In this document: one piece after another, positions 1 through 8,001 of the stretch
Layout of the letters: the number at the start of each line of letters is the position of its first letter
Numbering within the stretch: the stretch's first letter is position 1
Assembly (NCBI RefSeq): GCF_035958815.1
Contig: NZ_CP108383.1
Coordinates: 4,774,001 to 4,838,000 of the forward strand
Length of the DNA stretch: 64,000 nt
DNA from: Nocardia sp. NBC_01327
Lineage (GTDB): Bacteria > Actinomycetota > Actinomycetes > Mycobacteriales > Mycobacteriaceae
Direction of reading: 5' to 3'
The notes under the pieces: model-generated
What the model was told of the DNA's origin: nothing
The model's input: the letters and a program-made list of their open reading frames with translations, nothing else
Database searches by the model: none
Program-made: the position numbers and the translations under genes

Positions 1-392
1 GTGCGCTACCCATCTCGATGTCTTTGCCGCGGGTCCTGGAATTTCCGCCGGGCGTGACAGTAAATCCTCGGCAACACTTGCGGGTCTTGATTGGGCCTGG
101 TCCTGAAGGCAGGGTCGGTGACGTCCACGGCTGATGGATACCTGATCAAAGTGCAAGCAGCGCAACCGCTGTGCGTGCATCGCCGAGGCCGAGTTGGTCA
201 CGGGGCTGGTGTTCCTGCCTGTAGATCCGGCGACCGATATATCCGGCCGCTCCGAGTACTCGGCCATGGCCGAGATCTCGCGGTGGCCGGTTCTGGAACG
301 AGTGCTACGCCATCGATGGGGCGATCACGGAATTGTAAGGGCTACAACAAATGTCGGAACTTCGGGCTGCGGCCCGATTGGATTGGAGGCCA
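1..392. other. Left-edge stretch of the integrated element, no confident gene
   Basis: I see no gene I can support here. One frame is open from the left edge to a TGA near position 106 and reads protein-like, ending in GLDWAWS, so it could be the 3' end of an element gene lying outside the window. A second short open stretch, about 194-370, begins behind several closely spaced Cys codons but has no family I recognise. No tRNA gene is visible. Confidence 0.35.
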
Positions 393-584
393 ATGATGGA
401 CTTGCCAGACAATCGGTTGTGGACTGTGGAGGAGACAGGCTATTTCCTCGGTATTTCAGTTAAGACGCTTTACCAGTGGCGATGGCTCGGCGAGGGTCCG
501 CCTGTGACCACGATTGGGCGGCGACTGCGGTATGACCCGTCAACCGTGAAAGCTTGGGCCGAAAACGGCTCCGAGGCGGCCTGA
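393..584 (+). CDS. Excisionase-like small helix-turn-helix protein
   Basis: A 63-residue DNA-binding protein of the MerR-like excisionase type. The pattern LWTVEETGYFLGISVKTLYQ is the usual start of these winged-helix domains: the first helix binds DNA and the following RLRYDPSTVKAW strand and helix forms the wing. ATG 393 is chosen over an upstream ATG at 351 because GGAGG lies at 385-389. The stop is followed one base later by the integrase start, so the two are cotranscribed, as in excisionase-integrase modules of actinobacterial integrative elements, where the small protein steers recombination towards excision. Function is inferred from domain and position. Confidence 0.8.
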   Translation: MMDLPDNRLWTVEETGYFLGISVKTLYQWRWLGEGPPVTTIGRRLRYDPSTVKAWAENGSEAA

Positions 585-585
585 T

Positions 586-1908
586 ATGGCGCATGTGGAA
601 GATCGCTGGTATCGGCCGAAGCAGGACGGTGAAGGCCGAATCGTGCTGACCAGTCGCGGCAAACCGGTCATGGAGCCGACCGCTTCCCACGGCAAGGGCC
701 TGCGTTACCGGGTGCGATACATCGATCCGGACCGTGGTGAACGATCGAAGTCGTTTCCGGACAGGCAGAAGAAGCGTGCCGATGACTTTCTGATCGAGGT
801 CGAATCCGACAAGCGGGAGGGAAAATACATCGATCCGAAGTTGTCGCGGAAGACGTTTCGGCAACAGGCGGAGAACTGGTACAAGGTGCAGTCGACGGAT
901 CCAGCGACTCGGCTGGTGTTGCGGCAGCGGCTGGAACGTCGGATCTATCCTAGGCTCGGCGATTTGACTTTCGATCGGATCGAACGGCCCGCAACGATCC
1001 GTGATTGGGTCGGCGATCTTGATGAGCGAGGCTTCTCGGAGAACTACAAGGCAGTGCTGTTCACGGTCGTTTCGGCAGTGTGTGAGTCCGCAGTGGACGA
1101 TCGGATCATTCGCCAGAATCCATGCAAGGCCAAGACAGTTCGCCGTCCGATCGGAAAGAGTCCGAAAGTCGTTGTGTGGCAGGAGGAGCGGTTGCGCAGC
1201 GTGTGTTCAGGCCTGCCGCAGCGGTTCGGCATTGTCACGAAGCTCGGCGCTGGTCTGGGGTTACGACAGGGTGAGATTCTCGGCTTCTCACCGGACGATA
1301 TCGACCGTCGCATGAAGGTCGTTCGCGTCGAGAGGCAGCTCAAGACGGTCAAAGGCGCCATGATGTTCGCGCTGCCCAAGGGCGGCAAGACTCGCGAAAT
1401 CCCGATGGCCGGCAGTCTTCTGGCCGATATCGATAGCCACGTGGAGCAGCACGGAACTGCGCTGGTCACGTTGCCGTGGGGGCACCCGGACGGTGAACCT
1501 GTGACGGTGCGCCTGCTCGTCACCGGTGAGGCCGGCCGCTTATACAGCGGCGATGTGTTCAACAAACTCATCTGGCGGCCCGCATTCGCCGCCGCTGGCC
1601 TAACCTATGTGCGGAGAGCGGATGGCATGCACGCTCTCCGGCACTATTTTGCCTCGGTGTTGCTGTCGATGGGTTGCTCCGTGAAGGAGTTGGCGGAGTT
1701 CCTCGGCCACAACGACCCGGGGTTCACCCTGCGCACGTACACCCATCTGGTGCCGTCGAGCCTCGATCGTGCACGGTCGGCCATCGACACCGCGCTCGGC
1801 CGGATCGATCCGCCGACGGCCTACAGACGGCCTGGGCGGGTGAATCGCAGCAGCGCGCGGGTGCTGCGACCTCGCAGAATCAGCCGTCTACCAGGCTCCT
1901 CGCGATGA
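586..1908 (+). CDS. Tyrosine recombinase (site-specific integrase)
   Basis: A 440-residue phage/ICE-type integrase that catalyses recombination between attP and attB. Visible parts are an N-terminal arm-binding part (about 20-90), a SAM-like core-binding domain (about 90-190), and the catalytic domain with the first Arg in GLRQGEILGF (about 226-235), the HALRH box (about 349-353), LGHNDPGFTLRTYTH and the nucleophilic Tyr (about 386). All catalytic residues look intact. It starts two bases after the excisionase-like gene. The tail beyond the Tyr is unusually Arg-rich and overlaps the 3' end of the convergent acyl-CoA dehydrogenase by 29 bp, which suggests integration into that gene's 3' end. 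Another frame of the tail (about 1810-1919) looks more protein-like, so a frameshift after the catalytic core is possible. Confidence 0.92.
   Translation: MAHVEDRWYRPKQDGEGRIVLTSRGKPVMEPTASHGKGLRYRVRYIDPDRGERSKSFPDRQKKRADDFLIEVESDKREGKYIDPKLSRKTFRQQAENWYKVQSTDPATRLVLRQRLERRIYPRLGDLTFDRIERPATIRDWVGDLDERGFSENYKAVLFTVVSAVCESAVDDRIIRQNPCKAKTVRRPIGKSPKVVVWQEERLRSVCSGLPQRFGIVTKLGAGLGLRQGEILGFSPDDIDRRMKVVRVERQLKTVKGAMMFALPKGGKTREIPMAGSLLADIDSHVEQHGTALVTLPWGHPDGEPVTVRLLVTGEAGRLYSGDVFNKLIWRPAFAAAGLTYVRRADGMHALRHYFASVLLSMGCSVKELAEFLGHNDPGFTLRTYTHLVPSSLDRARSAIDTALGRIDPPTAYRRPGRVNRSSARVLRPRRISRLPGSSR
1880..1908. other. Possible att site: integrase tail and fadE 3' end overlap
   Basis: The last codons of the integrase and the last codons of the acyl-CoA dehydrogenase share this stretch on opposite strands. 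Elements that integrate into a gene's 3' end often carry a copy of that end so that the target stays intact, and the integrase gene usually lies next to the site. No tRNA gene is present here to serve as the usual target. The core cannot be delimited without the other end of the element. Confidence 0.3.
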
Positions 1909-3022
1909 CAAGACGCTGAATCTGGTTGGTGCCCTCGAAGATCTGGGTGATCTTGGCTTCCCGCATATACCGCTCGACCGGGAAGTCCTGGGTGTAGCCG
2001 TAGCCGCCGAGGACCTGGACGGCGTCGGTGGTGACCTTCATGGCGGCGTCGGTGGCGATGAGTTTGGCGACGCTGGCCTGGCGGGAGTAGGGGAGGCCGG
2101 CGTCGCGGCGGCGGGCGGCGTCGAGGTAGGTGGCGCGGGCGGAGTCGACGGCGGCGGACATATCGGCGAGGACGAAGCCGAGGCCCTGGTGGTCGATAAT
2201 GGCGCGGCCGAAGGCTTCTCGCTCCTTGGCGTAGGCGACGGCGTCGTCGAGGGCGCGCTGGGCGATGCCGGTGGCGACGGCGGCGATGCCGAGGCGGCCG
2301 GAGTCGAGGGCGCTGAAGGCGATCGAAAGTCCTTGGCCGGGTGCGCCGATGAGGCGGTCGGCGGGGAGGAGGGCATTGTCGTAGGCCGCGGTGGTGGTGG
2401 GGACGGCGCGCAGGCCCATCTTCTCCTCGGGCTTACCGAAGGACAGACCCTCGGTATCCGCGGGGACCAGGAAGCAGGAGATACCGCGCGAGCCCTCGCC
2501 GGTGCGCGCGAAGAGCGTGTAGTAATCGGCCTTGCCGCCGTTGGTGATCCACGCTTTGGTGCCGGTGATGCGATAGCCGCCGTCGGTCTCGACGGCCCGG
2601 CAGCGCAGCGCGGCGGCATCGGATCCGGCATGCGCCTCGGACAGGCTGTAGGCGCCGATCAGGTTGCCCGACAGCATCTCCGGCAACCAGCGCTCCTGCT
2701 GCTCGGGGGTGCCGTAGCCGAACAGCGGATGGCAGGACAGGCTGTGCACGCTCACCGCGACCGCCACGGCGGCCCAGCGCGCACCCAGTTCCTCGAGCAC
2801 CTGCAGGTACACCTCGTACGGCTGCCCGCCACCGCCGAATTCCTCCGGATACGGCAGGCTCAGCAGCCCGGCCCGCCCGAGCGCGCGGAAGGCCTCCTCG
2901 GGATAGCGTTCCTGCTTCTCGTAGGCGGCGGCATTCGGTTCCAGGACCTTGTCCGCGATATCCCGGGTGAGCTCGATGAGGTCGCGGGCTTCGGACGTGG
3001 GCAGCAGGCGGTCGACGGGCAT
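1880..3022 (-). CDS. Acyl-CoA dehydrogenase
   Basis: An FAD-dependent acyl-CoA dehydrogenase of 380 residues, the usual length, that introduces a trans-2 double bond into an acyl-CoA thioester. The flavin-binding signatures AYSLSEAHAGSDA and WITNGG are present, as is the C-terminal LGGYGYTQDFPVERYMREAKITQIFEGT motif region, whose Glu in FEGT is at the position of the catalytic base of short-chain and branched-chain enzymes. I start it at ATG 3022 rather than an in-frame ATG at 3067, because a TTGCAC-N18-TAATGT promoter (3059-3030) puts the transcription start at about 3023, giving a leaderless mRNA. It is divergent from a TetR gene with an operator-like palindrome between them. The acyl substrate is unknown. 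Confidence 0.93.
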   Translation of the reverse strand: MPVDRLLPTSEARDLIELTRDIADKVLEPNAAAYEKQERYPEEAFRALGRAGLLSLPYPEEFGGGGQPYEVYLQVLEELGARWAAVAVAVSVHSLSCHPLFGYGTPEQQERWLPEMLSGNLIGAYSLSEAHAGSDAAALRCRAVETDGGYRITGTKAWITNGGKADYYTLFARTGEGSRGISCFLVPADTEGLSFGKPEEKMGLRAVPTTTAAYDNALLPADRLIGAPGQGLSIAFSALDSGRLGIAAVATGIAQRALDDAVAYAKEREAFGRAIIDHQGLGFVLADMSAAVDSARATYLDAARRRDAGLPYSRQASVAKLIATDAAMKVTTDAVQVLGGYGYTQDFPVERYMREAKITQIFEGTNQIQRLVIARSLVDG

Positions 3023-3029
3023 GGTCGAG

Positions 3030-3059
3030 ACATTACGACCAGCACCCAATTGCGTGCAA
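3030..3059 (-). promoter_or_regulatory. Predicted promoter of the acyl-CoA dehydrogenase gene
   Basis: TTGCAC (3059-3054), an 18-bp spacer and TAATGT (3035-3030) on the minus strand. The expected start point is at about 3023, one base before the ATG, so the mRNA would be leaderless. The -35 box lies inside the inverted repeat at 3048-3073. Confidence 0.55.
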
Positions 3060-3073
3060 GGCAGCACGCAATT
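3048..3073. promoter_or_regulatory. Operator-like palindrome between fadE-like and tetR genes
   Basis: A perfect 10-bp inverted repeat, AATTGCGTGC and GCACGCAATT, with a 6-bp spacer. It covers the -35 of the leftward gene and ends just before the TAGACT -10-like box (3079-3084) of the rightward gene. Position and symmetry fit a binding site for the adjacent TetR protein controlling both genes (inference). Confidence 0.7.
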
Positions 3074-3090
3074 ACGGCTAGACTGAGGCG

Positions 3091-3684
3091 GTGTCAGCTG
3101 CCCTGCCCCCGAACAAACACCAGGAGAAGAGCCTGCGTACGCGGGCGCTGCTGCTGGACGCCGCCATCGACAGCCTCGCCGAGGTCGGCTACGCCAGCGC
3201 CTCCATCGCCGATATCACCGCGCGGGCGGGCGTGACCCGGGGCGCGCAGCTGCACCACTTCCACACCCGGCAGGAGTTGTTCGCGCAGACCATCGAGCAC
3301 CTGACCCAGCGGCAGCAGGAGGCATTGCAGCGACGGGTGCGGACCCTGGGCGCGGCATCGGCGGGGGAGATCCTGGTGCAGCTGGTGACCGCGCCGTTCG
3401 CGGGCAAGCTGGGCAAGGCGGCGGTCGAGCTCTACGTCGGCATTGCCAATGAGCGTGAGCTGCGCCGGAATATGCTGCGCGTCCAGCACGAACTGACGGT
3501 CGAGCTCCTCGACGCGTGCGCACAGCGCATCGATGTCTCCCGGGACCGTCTCGAATCGGCCTTCTGGCTGACCATCAATCTGGTGCGCGGTGCGACCCTC
3601 GACGAGATGGTCGGGCGGGATCGATTGCGCCGCAAGCAGGTTCTCGCCGACTGGGCGCGCATGGCCGACGGCCTGCTCGGCTGA
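3091..3684 (+). CDS. TetR family transcriptional regulator
   Basis: A 197-residue repressor-type regulator. The N-terminal helix-turn-helix is clear: LLDAAIDSLAEVGYASASIADITARAGVTRG followed by QLHHFHTRQELFAQTI (about residues 14-63). The rest is the variable ligand-binding domain. It starts with GTG 3091; a TAGACT box at 3079-3084 would put the transcription start at or next to the GTG, so this mRNA may also be leaderless. It is transcribed divergently from an acyl-CoA dehydrogenase and probably controls that gene and itself through the palindrome at 3048-3073. An acyl-CoA ligand is plausible but unproven. Confidence 0.88.
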   Translation: MSAALPPNKHQEKSLRTRALLLDAAIDSLAEVGYASASIADITARAGVTRGAQLHHFHTRQELFAQTIEHLTQRQQEALQRRVRTLGAASAGEILVQLVTAPFAGKLGKAAVELYVGIANERELRRNMLRVQHELTVELLDACAQRIDVSRDRLESAFWLTINLVRGATLDEMVGRDRLRRKQVLADWARMADGLLG

Positions 3685-3697
3685 AACGGGATGCCTG

Positions 3698-3719
3698 ACG
3701 GCCGCGATACACCGGCCGT
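3698..3719. terminator. Weak hairpin downstream of the tetR gene
   Basis: A 7-bp stem, ACGGCCG and CGGCCGT, with an 8-nt loop, 13 bases after the TetR stop codon. It has no T-run, so it is only a possible terminator. Confidence 0.35.
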
Positions 3720-3778
3720 AAGGACGTTCTGAATACCGCCCGGTGCAGCCGGGCGCAGCCTCGGGGGAGGGCATCGCC

Positions 3779-5257
3779 ATGGCGATGAATCGGCGGAGCC
3801 TGTTGCGCGCCACCGCATTGGGTGCGGCGTGCGCCGGCCTGGGACTACGATCGATATCCGGTGGTGCGCCGGAATCGGCTGCTGGGCAAGTGGATTGGAA
3901 TGCCCTGCGGCAGCGGCTGACCGGAACGCTCGCGCTGCCCGCGGATTCGGACTACGCGACCGCGAAACTGGCCTTCAACCCGCGCTTCGACGATCGGAAC
4001 CCGGCCGCCGTCGTGCGCATCGCCGGGGCCGCGGATGTGCAGGCGTGTGTCGCCGTCGCGGCGGAGTGCGCCCTGCCGATCGCGGCCCGCAGTGGCGGCC
4101 ACAGCTACGCCGGATACTCCACGCCCGACGCAGGATTGATTGTCGATGTGGGAGCGATGAATTCGGTGCAGGTCGCCCCGGACGGCACCGCCACGATCGG
4201 CGCGGGCGCACGACTGATCGACGTGTACGCAGGCCTGGCCCAGGCGGGGCGCTGCCTGCCGGGCGGTTCCTGCCCGACGGTCGGCATTGCGGGGCTGACC
4301 CTCGGCGGCGGTCTCGGCGTGCTGGCGGGCAAATACGGATTGACCTGTGACAACCTGCTTTCCGCGCAGATCGTCACCGCGGACGGCGTCCTGCGCCGGG
4401 CCGCCGCCGATTCCGAGCCGGATCTGTACTGGGCGCTACGCGGCGGTGGCGGCGGGAACTTCGGCGTCGTCACCGAATTCACCTTCCGCACGGTCGAGGC
4501 CCCGCAGCTCGCGGTCTTCCAGGTGCGTTTCCCCGACGGAGCACTGACCGATGTACTGGGGGCCTGGCAATCGTTCACCCGATCGGCCCCGGACGAATTC
4601 TGGTCCACCCTCGGCATTTCCGCCGGAAGCCCGCCCTCCTGCCGCATCAATGGCTGCTACGTCGGGACCGAGAGCGATATGAACGCGCTCCTCGACAAGC
4701 TGGTGGCGGCCACCGGAGCGCAAACCACCAATCGCTACTCCCTATCCCTGGACTACCTCGCGGCAATGAAATACTTCGGCGGGTGCGCGAACTATTCGAC
4801 GGAGCAGTGCCATCCGAGCTGGAACGGCGGCGGGGTGCTCGGCCGGGAATCGTTCACCGCCTCATCCCGGGTACTGACCCAGCCCCTGGCGGACCCGAGC
4901 CGGCTCACCGATATGCTCACCGGCCGCGAGGGCATGGACATACTCCTCGACAGTCTGGCCGGGGCCGCGGGCCGAATCGGGGCCTGCGACACCGCCTTCC
5001 CGTATCGCGGCGCACTAGCGACCGCGCAGATCTACGTCGGTGCCAGCACTCCCGAGGCACGCACCGCGGTGAGCGAGGTCCGCGACGCGCTGGGCACTCT
5101 GGTCGGCAATACCGGGTTCGTCAACTACATCGACCACGACCTGTCGGACTGGTCGACGGCCTACTACGGCGGCAACGCCCCTCGGCTCCGCCGCATTGCC
5201 GGACAGTACGACCCGCACTGCGTATTCGGCTTCGATCAGTCGGTGACGAAGATGTGA
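3779..5257 (+). CDS. Secreted FAD-linked oxidase, berberine-bridge type
   Basis: A 492-residue flavin oxidase of the vanillyl-alcohol-oxidase fold. The N-terminus MNRRSLLRATALGAACAG looks like a Tat or Sec signal (an RR followed by SLL), so export is likely. The PCMH FAD domain holds the RSGGHSYAGY motif, whose His (about residue 107) is the usual FAD attachment point, and PGGSCPTVGIAGLTLGGG, whose Cys (about 164) is the second attachment point of bicovalent BBE-type enzymes. The C-terminal BBE motif appears as PRLRRIAGQYDPHCVFGFDQS. ATG 3779 is chosen because GGAGG at 3766-3770 precedes it. Such enzymes oxidise sugars, alcohols or alkaloid-like compounds with O2; the substrate is unknown. 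It stands alone. Confidence 0.88.
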   Translation: MAMNRRSLLRATALGAACAGLGLRSISGGAPESAAGQVDWNALRQRLTGTLALPADSDYATAKLAFNPRFDDRNPAAVVRIAGAADVQACVAVAAECALPIAARSGGHSYAGYSTPDAGLIVDVGAMNSVQVAPDGTATIGAGARLIDVYAGLAQAGRCLPGGSCPTVGIAGLTLGGGLGVLAGKYGLTCDNLLSAQIVTADGVLRRAAADSEPDLYWALRGGGGGNFGVVTEFTFRTVEAPQLAVFQVRFPDGALTDVLGAWQSFTRSAPDEFWSTLGISAGSPPSCRINGCYVGTESDMNALLDKLVAATGAQTTNRYSLSLDYLAAMKYFGGCANYSTEQCHPSWNGGGVLGRESFTASSRVLTQPLADPSRLTDMLTGREGMDILLDSLAGAAGRIGACDTAFPYRGALATAQIYVGASTPEARTAVSEVRDALGTLVGNTGFVNYIDHDLSDWSTAYYGGNAPRLRRIAGQYDPHCVFGFDQSVTKM

Positions 5258-5329
5258 GCCCTGTGCTGCCGAATGGCGCGCTCCTGTGCCTGGGCATGAC
5301 TGGCCCAGTGGGAATTTCGCGGCTGTCGC

Positions 5330-6115
5330 TCAGAACGGGGCGGGCAGCCGGGTGTAGACGCCGGGGAATCCCGCCTCGGCCGCGCCCCGGCCCCACGAGG
5401 TGATACCGACCAGCTTGCCGTCGTCGCCGAGCAGCGGTCCGCCACTGTCGAAGTCGCCGGTATCGGCCTTGGTCGATCCGGCGCACACCATCTCGCGCGC
5501 ATCGAAGGCGCCGGGGTAGGCGCGGGCGCAGTCGGCATCGGTCGCGAACGGCACGGTCGCACCGCGCAGTCGGATATTCGAGCTGTCGTTGTCGGAGGTC
5601 CCACCCCAGCCGAGAACGGTGGCCGAACTGCCGTGCGGCGCGGCGATCTGCACGGTCGGCCGGTCCTGCGGCTGAGTCAGCGTCAGCACGGCGACGTCGT
5701 GGTGATACACCAGCACTCCGTCCACATCGTCGGTGCGGAAGTCCGGATCGATACGCACCGCGGTCACGGTCTCGGTGACCCCGTCCGCGGACTGCAGATC
5801 CGAGCGCTCGAAGGTGACCGTCAGCCATTCCGGCAGCTGCTGTGCGACCTGCACGCAGTGCGCCGCGGTGAGCACCTGATCGGGTGCGATGAGAGCGCCT
5901 CCACAGAACTGTCCGGAGGGGCGCGCGAGGTGGAACAGCGGGCTGCCGACCGCCGCGAGCCACGGGTACGCGGAGGCCTGCACCTCGCCGCCGCCGACCA
6001 CCGCACCGGCGGATCCGGGAACCAGGCATCCGAGGAGTACCGCGAGGACGACCGCGATCCGGCGAGGGAAAGACACCAGCGCACCTTCCGCGATCGGACG
6101 AGCAGAACGATTCAT
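5330..6115 (-). CDS. Secreted trypsin-like serine protease (S1)
   Basis: A 261-residue preproprotease. The N-terminus has basic residues, then a hydrophobic stretch IAVVLAVLLGCLVPGSAGA (signal peptide). Activation would expose VVGGGEV. The catalytic triad is visible: His in LTAAHC (about 82), Asp in HHDVAVLTL (about 140) and Ser in GDFDSGGPL (about 224). Cysteines of the usual disulfides are present. The protein stops at GVYTRLPAPF, so the C-terminal helix that normally follows GVYTR in S1 proteases is missing, which may affect stability. It is divergent from a PNPOx-fold gene. The substrate is unknown. Confidence 0.9.
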   Translation of the reverse strand: MNRSARPIAEGALVSFPRRIAVVLAVLLGCLVPGSAGAVVGGGEVQASAYPWLAAVGSPLFHLARPSGQFCGGALIAPDQVLTAAHCVQVAQQLPEWLTVTFERSDLQSADGVTETVTAVRIDPDFRTDDVDGVLVYHHDVAVLTLTQPQDRPTVQIAAPHGSSATVLGWGGTSDNDSSNIRLRGATVPFATDADCARAYPGAFDAREMVCAGSTKADTGDFDSGGPLLGDDGKLVGITSWGRGAAEAGFPGVYTRLPAPF

Positions 6116-6179
6116 TCAAACAGACTCACCCCCGGTGTGCGGACCCGGAGTTGTCGGTGGTCGTGCGTATCGTCGCGGT

Positions 6180-6671
6180 ATGACGTCTTGGAACGAGTTC
6201 GCCGAGGCCGCGCCGCGCATCGCCGAGATCTTCACCCGCCGTCACGCCGCCACCGGCAATCTGTGCCTGCTGGCCACCCTGCGCGCGGACGGTTCGCCGC
6301 GCATCAGCCCGCTGGAACCGCGCGTTTTCGAGGGCGAACTATGGCTGGTCGGCATGCCCGGTACCACCAAGTTCCAGGATCTGGCCCGCGACCCGCGCTT
6401 CTGCCTGCATACCGCCACCGTCGATACCGAGGTCACCGACGGTGATGTGAAGCTGTTCGGCGCGGTGCACGATGTGCGGGATCCGGCGCTGCATCAGCGC
6501 TGGGCGGAAGATCTGTTCGCCGAGTCCGGTTTCGACCTGCGCGGGGAGAGCTTCGACCAGTTCTACGCGGCGGATATCACCGGGGCCTCCGCTGTCGAGG
6601 TCGGTGACGGGCATATGGACGTCACCATCTGGAAGCCCGGGCAGCCGGAACATGTGGTGCGCAAGCACTGA
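6180..6671 (+). CDS. Pyridoxamine 5'-phosphate oxidase-fold flavoprotein
   Basis: A 163-residue protein with the split-barrel PNPOx fold. NLCLLATLRADGSPRISPLEPRVFEG is the typical first strands, followed by GTTKFQDLARDPRFCLHT. Members bind FMN, F420 or haem and reduce diverse substrates; this sequence alone does not say which. ATG 6180 fits the domain start. Its TGA (6669-6671) shares a base with an ATG of the downstream frame, but the AraC-type protein probably starts further on. Its divergent neighbour is the secreted protease. Confidence 0.82.
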   Translation: MTSWNEFAEAAPRIAEIFTRRHAATGNLCLLATLRADGSPRISPLEPRVFEGELWLVGMPGTTKFQDLARDPRFCLHTATVDTEVTDGDVKLFGAVHDVRDPALHQRWAEDLFAESGFDLRGESFDQFYAADITGASAVEVGDGHMDVTIWKPGQPEHVVRKH

Positions 6672-6698
6672 TGGGCCAAGTAATACGAAGGCATGCCA

Positions 6699-6710
6699 TG
6701 CAATATTGCA
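6699..6710. promoter_or_regulatory. 12-bp perfect palindrome upstream of the AraC-type gene
   Basis: TGCAATATTGCA lies at 6699-6710, followed by further TGCAAT and TGCATT copies within 40 bp. This AT-rich cluster sits in what is more likely the promoter region of the downstream regulator gene than coding sequence. It may be an autoregulatory site (inference). Confidence 0.4.
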
Positions 6711-6817
6711 GCGAATGCAATACGGCAGGAGATGCATTCGCGCACGAGGTGCCGAACAGAGCCTCTCTCAACGGGTTTCGCGGTTCGCGACCTGCGGTTC
6801 TCACGGACGCCACGGAT

Positions 6818-7519
6818 GTGTATGTGCCGCAGGATTATCGGGAACGTCCGTCCGGCATTCCGGGCGCTGTGGTCTGGACGCGCGACATTACCGCCGGCTC
6901 GTCTGCTCCGGTACTGCCGGACGGCTGCATGGATCTGCTGTGGATCAACGGTCGAGTCATGGTGGCGGGACCCGACACTCGCGCATATCACCCGAGCCCG
7001 GGTGCCGGCCCGCAGGTGTCCGGCATCCGATTCTTTCCCGGCACGGCTCCCGCACTACTGGCAATTCCCGCGCACGAGCTCCGCGATGCGCGAGTGGATC
7101 TGGCTGCCGTCTGGAGTCCCGCCGTGCATCGCCATGCCGTCGATCTCCTCACGGCCGCTTGCACTCCCACCGCAGGTCTGGAAGCGATAGCCCGATGGCG
7201 CGCGATCGACCTCGATCCGGTGGCTCCCGCCATGACTCGCATCGTGACGGAACTCCGCGCGGGCACCAGGGTCGCCGATCTCGCCGACACCCTCGGCCTG
7301 GGCACCCGCCGCCTGCACCGTATGTCCTTGGACGCCTTCGGCTACGGCCCCAAAACCCTCGCCCGCATCCTGCGCATGCAGCAGGCCCTGGCCCTGGCGC
7401 GCTCCGGCACACCCCTGGCCGCCACTGCCGCCCAGACCGGCTACTCCGACCAATCCCACCTGTCCCGGGAGATCAAAGAACTGGCCGGAGTTCCCCTGAC
7501 CCACCTGCTACAGCGTTGA
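6818..7519 (+). CDS. AraC family transcriptional regulator
   Basis: A 233-residue regulator. The N-terminal part (about 1-130) is the sensor domain seen in AraC proteins that begin YRERPSGIPGAVVWTR and carry VLPDGCMDLLWINGRVMVAGP. The C-terminal HTH_18 domain reads VADLADTLGLGTRRLHRMSLDAFGYGPKTLARILRMQQAL then AATAAQTGYSDQSHLSREIKELAGVPLTHLL. I prefer GTG 6818: the frame is open back to an ATG at 6671 overlapping the upstream stop, but residues encoded there do not look like protein and contain the palindromic cluster near 6700. The target genes are unknown. Confidence 0.8.
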   Translation: MYVPQDYRERPSGIPGAVVWTRDITAGSSAPVLPDGCMDLLWINGRVMVAGPDTRAYHPSPGAGPQVSGIRFFPGTAPALLAIPAHELRDARVDLAAVWSPAVHRHAVDLLTAACTPTAGLEAIARWRAIDLDPVAPAMTRIVTELRAGTRVADLADTLGLGTRRLHRMSLDAFGYGPKTLARILRMQQALALARSGTPLAATAAQTGYSDQSHLSREIKELAGVPLTHLLQR

Positions 7520-7523
7520 GGCT

Positions 7524-7913
7524 TCACCCCAGCGCCGCATACAGATCCACCCCATTCCCGTCCGGATCGTGCACGGTCGCGTACCGCTGCCCCCAGAACG
7601 CATCGAACGGCTTCAACTCGCCGTGATATCCCGCCCCCACCAGTTCCTCGTATGTCGCATCAACTTCCGCGGTCGTCTCGCACCGGAATGCCAGGCCCAT
7701 CCGCCCGCCGCTCCCCGCACTCCACTCCGGATGGAACGACCGAACAGTCGCCTCGGTATCCAATGCCAGCCTGATCCCGCCCGCGAGCACCGCCTCGACA
7801 TGCGGCTCATTGTCGGAGCCCTCCGCGAACCCGACCCCGAGCCGCCGGTAGAACGCCAGCGCCGCACCCATATCGGCAACAACAATTCCGATCACATCCA
7901 GTTGAAGAGTCAT
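7524..7913 (-). CDS. VOC (glyoxalase/bleomycin-resistance) family protein
   Basis: A 129-residue single-domain protein with two beta-alpha-beta-beta-beta units: LDVIGIVVADMGAALAFYRRLGVGF at the start and YATVHDPDGNGVDLYA at the end, the latter with the metal-ligand Glu position replaced by Asp in VDLY. Members are metal-dependent lyases, dioxygenases or antibiotic-binding proteins; the specific role is unknown. It starts at ATG 7913. It is convergent with the AraC-type gene, with a four-base gap, and shows no operon partner. Confidence 0.82.
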   Translation of the reverse strand: MTLQLDVIGIVVADMGAALAFYRRLGVGFAEGSDNEPHVEAVLAGGIRLALDTEATVRSFHPEWSAGSGGRMGLAFRCETTAEVDATYEELVGAGYHGELKPFDAFWGQRYATVHDPDGNGVDLYAALG

Positions 7914-8001
7914 ACCCGAACCGTAGGCCCGCCCCAGCGCCGCTGTCTTGAAGAAATCGGACACGGCGAGGCGAGCGGGCTGCCGGGGTGAGAACTCGGG
8001 T

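Noticed and set aside
5121..6119. Long minus-strand frame through the trypsin-like gene
   Set aside because: It overlaps the protease in another frame and is Arg-rich without motifs.
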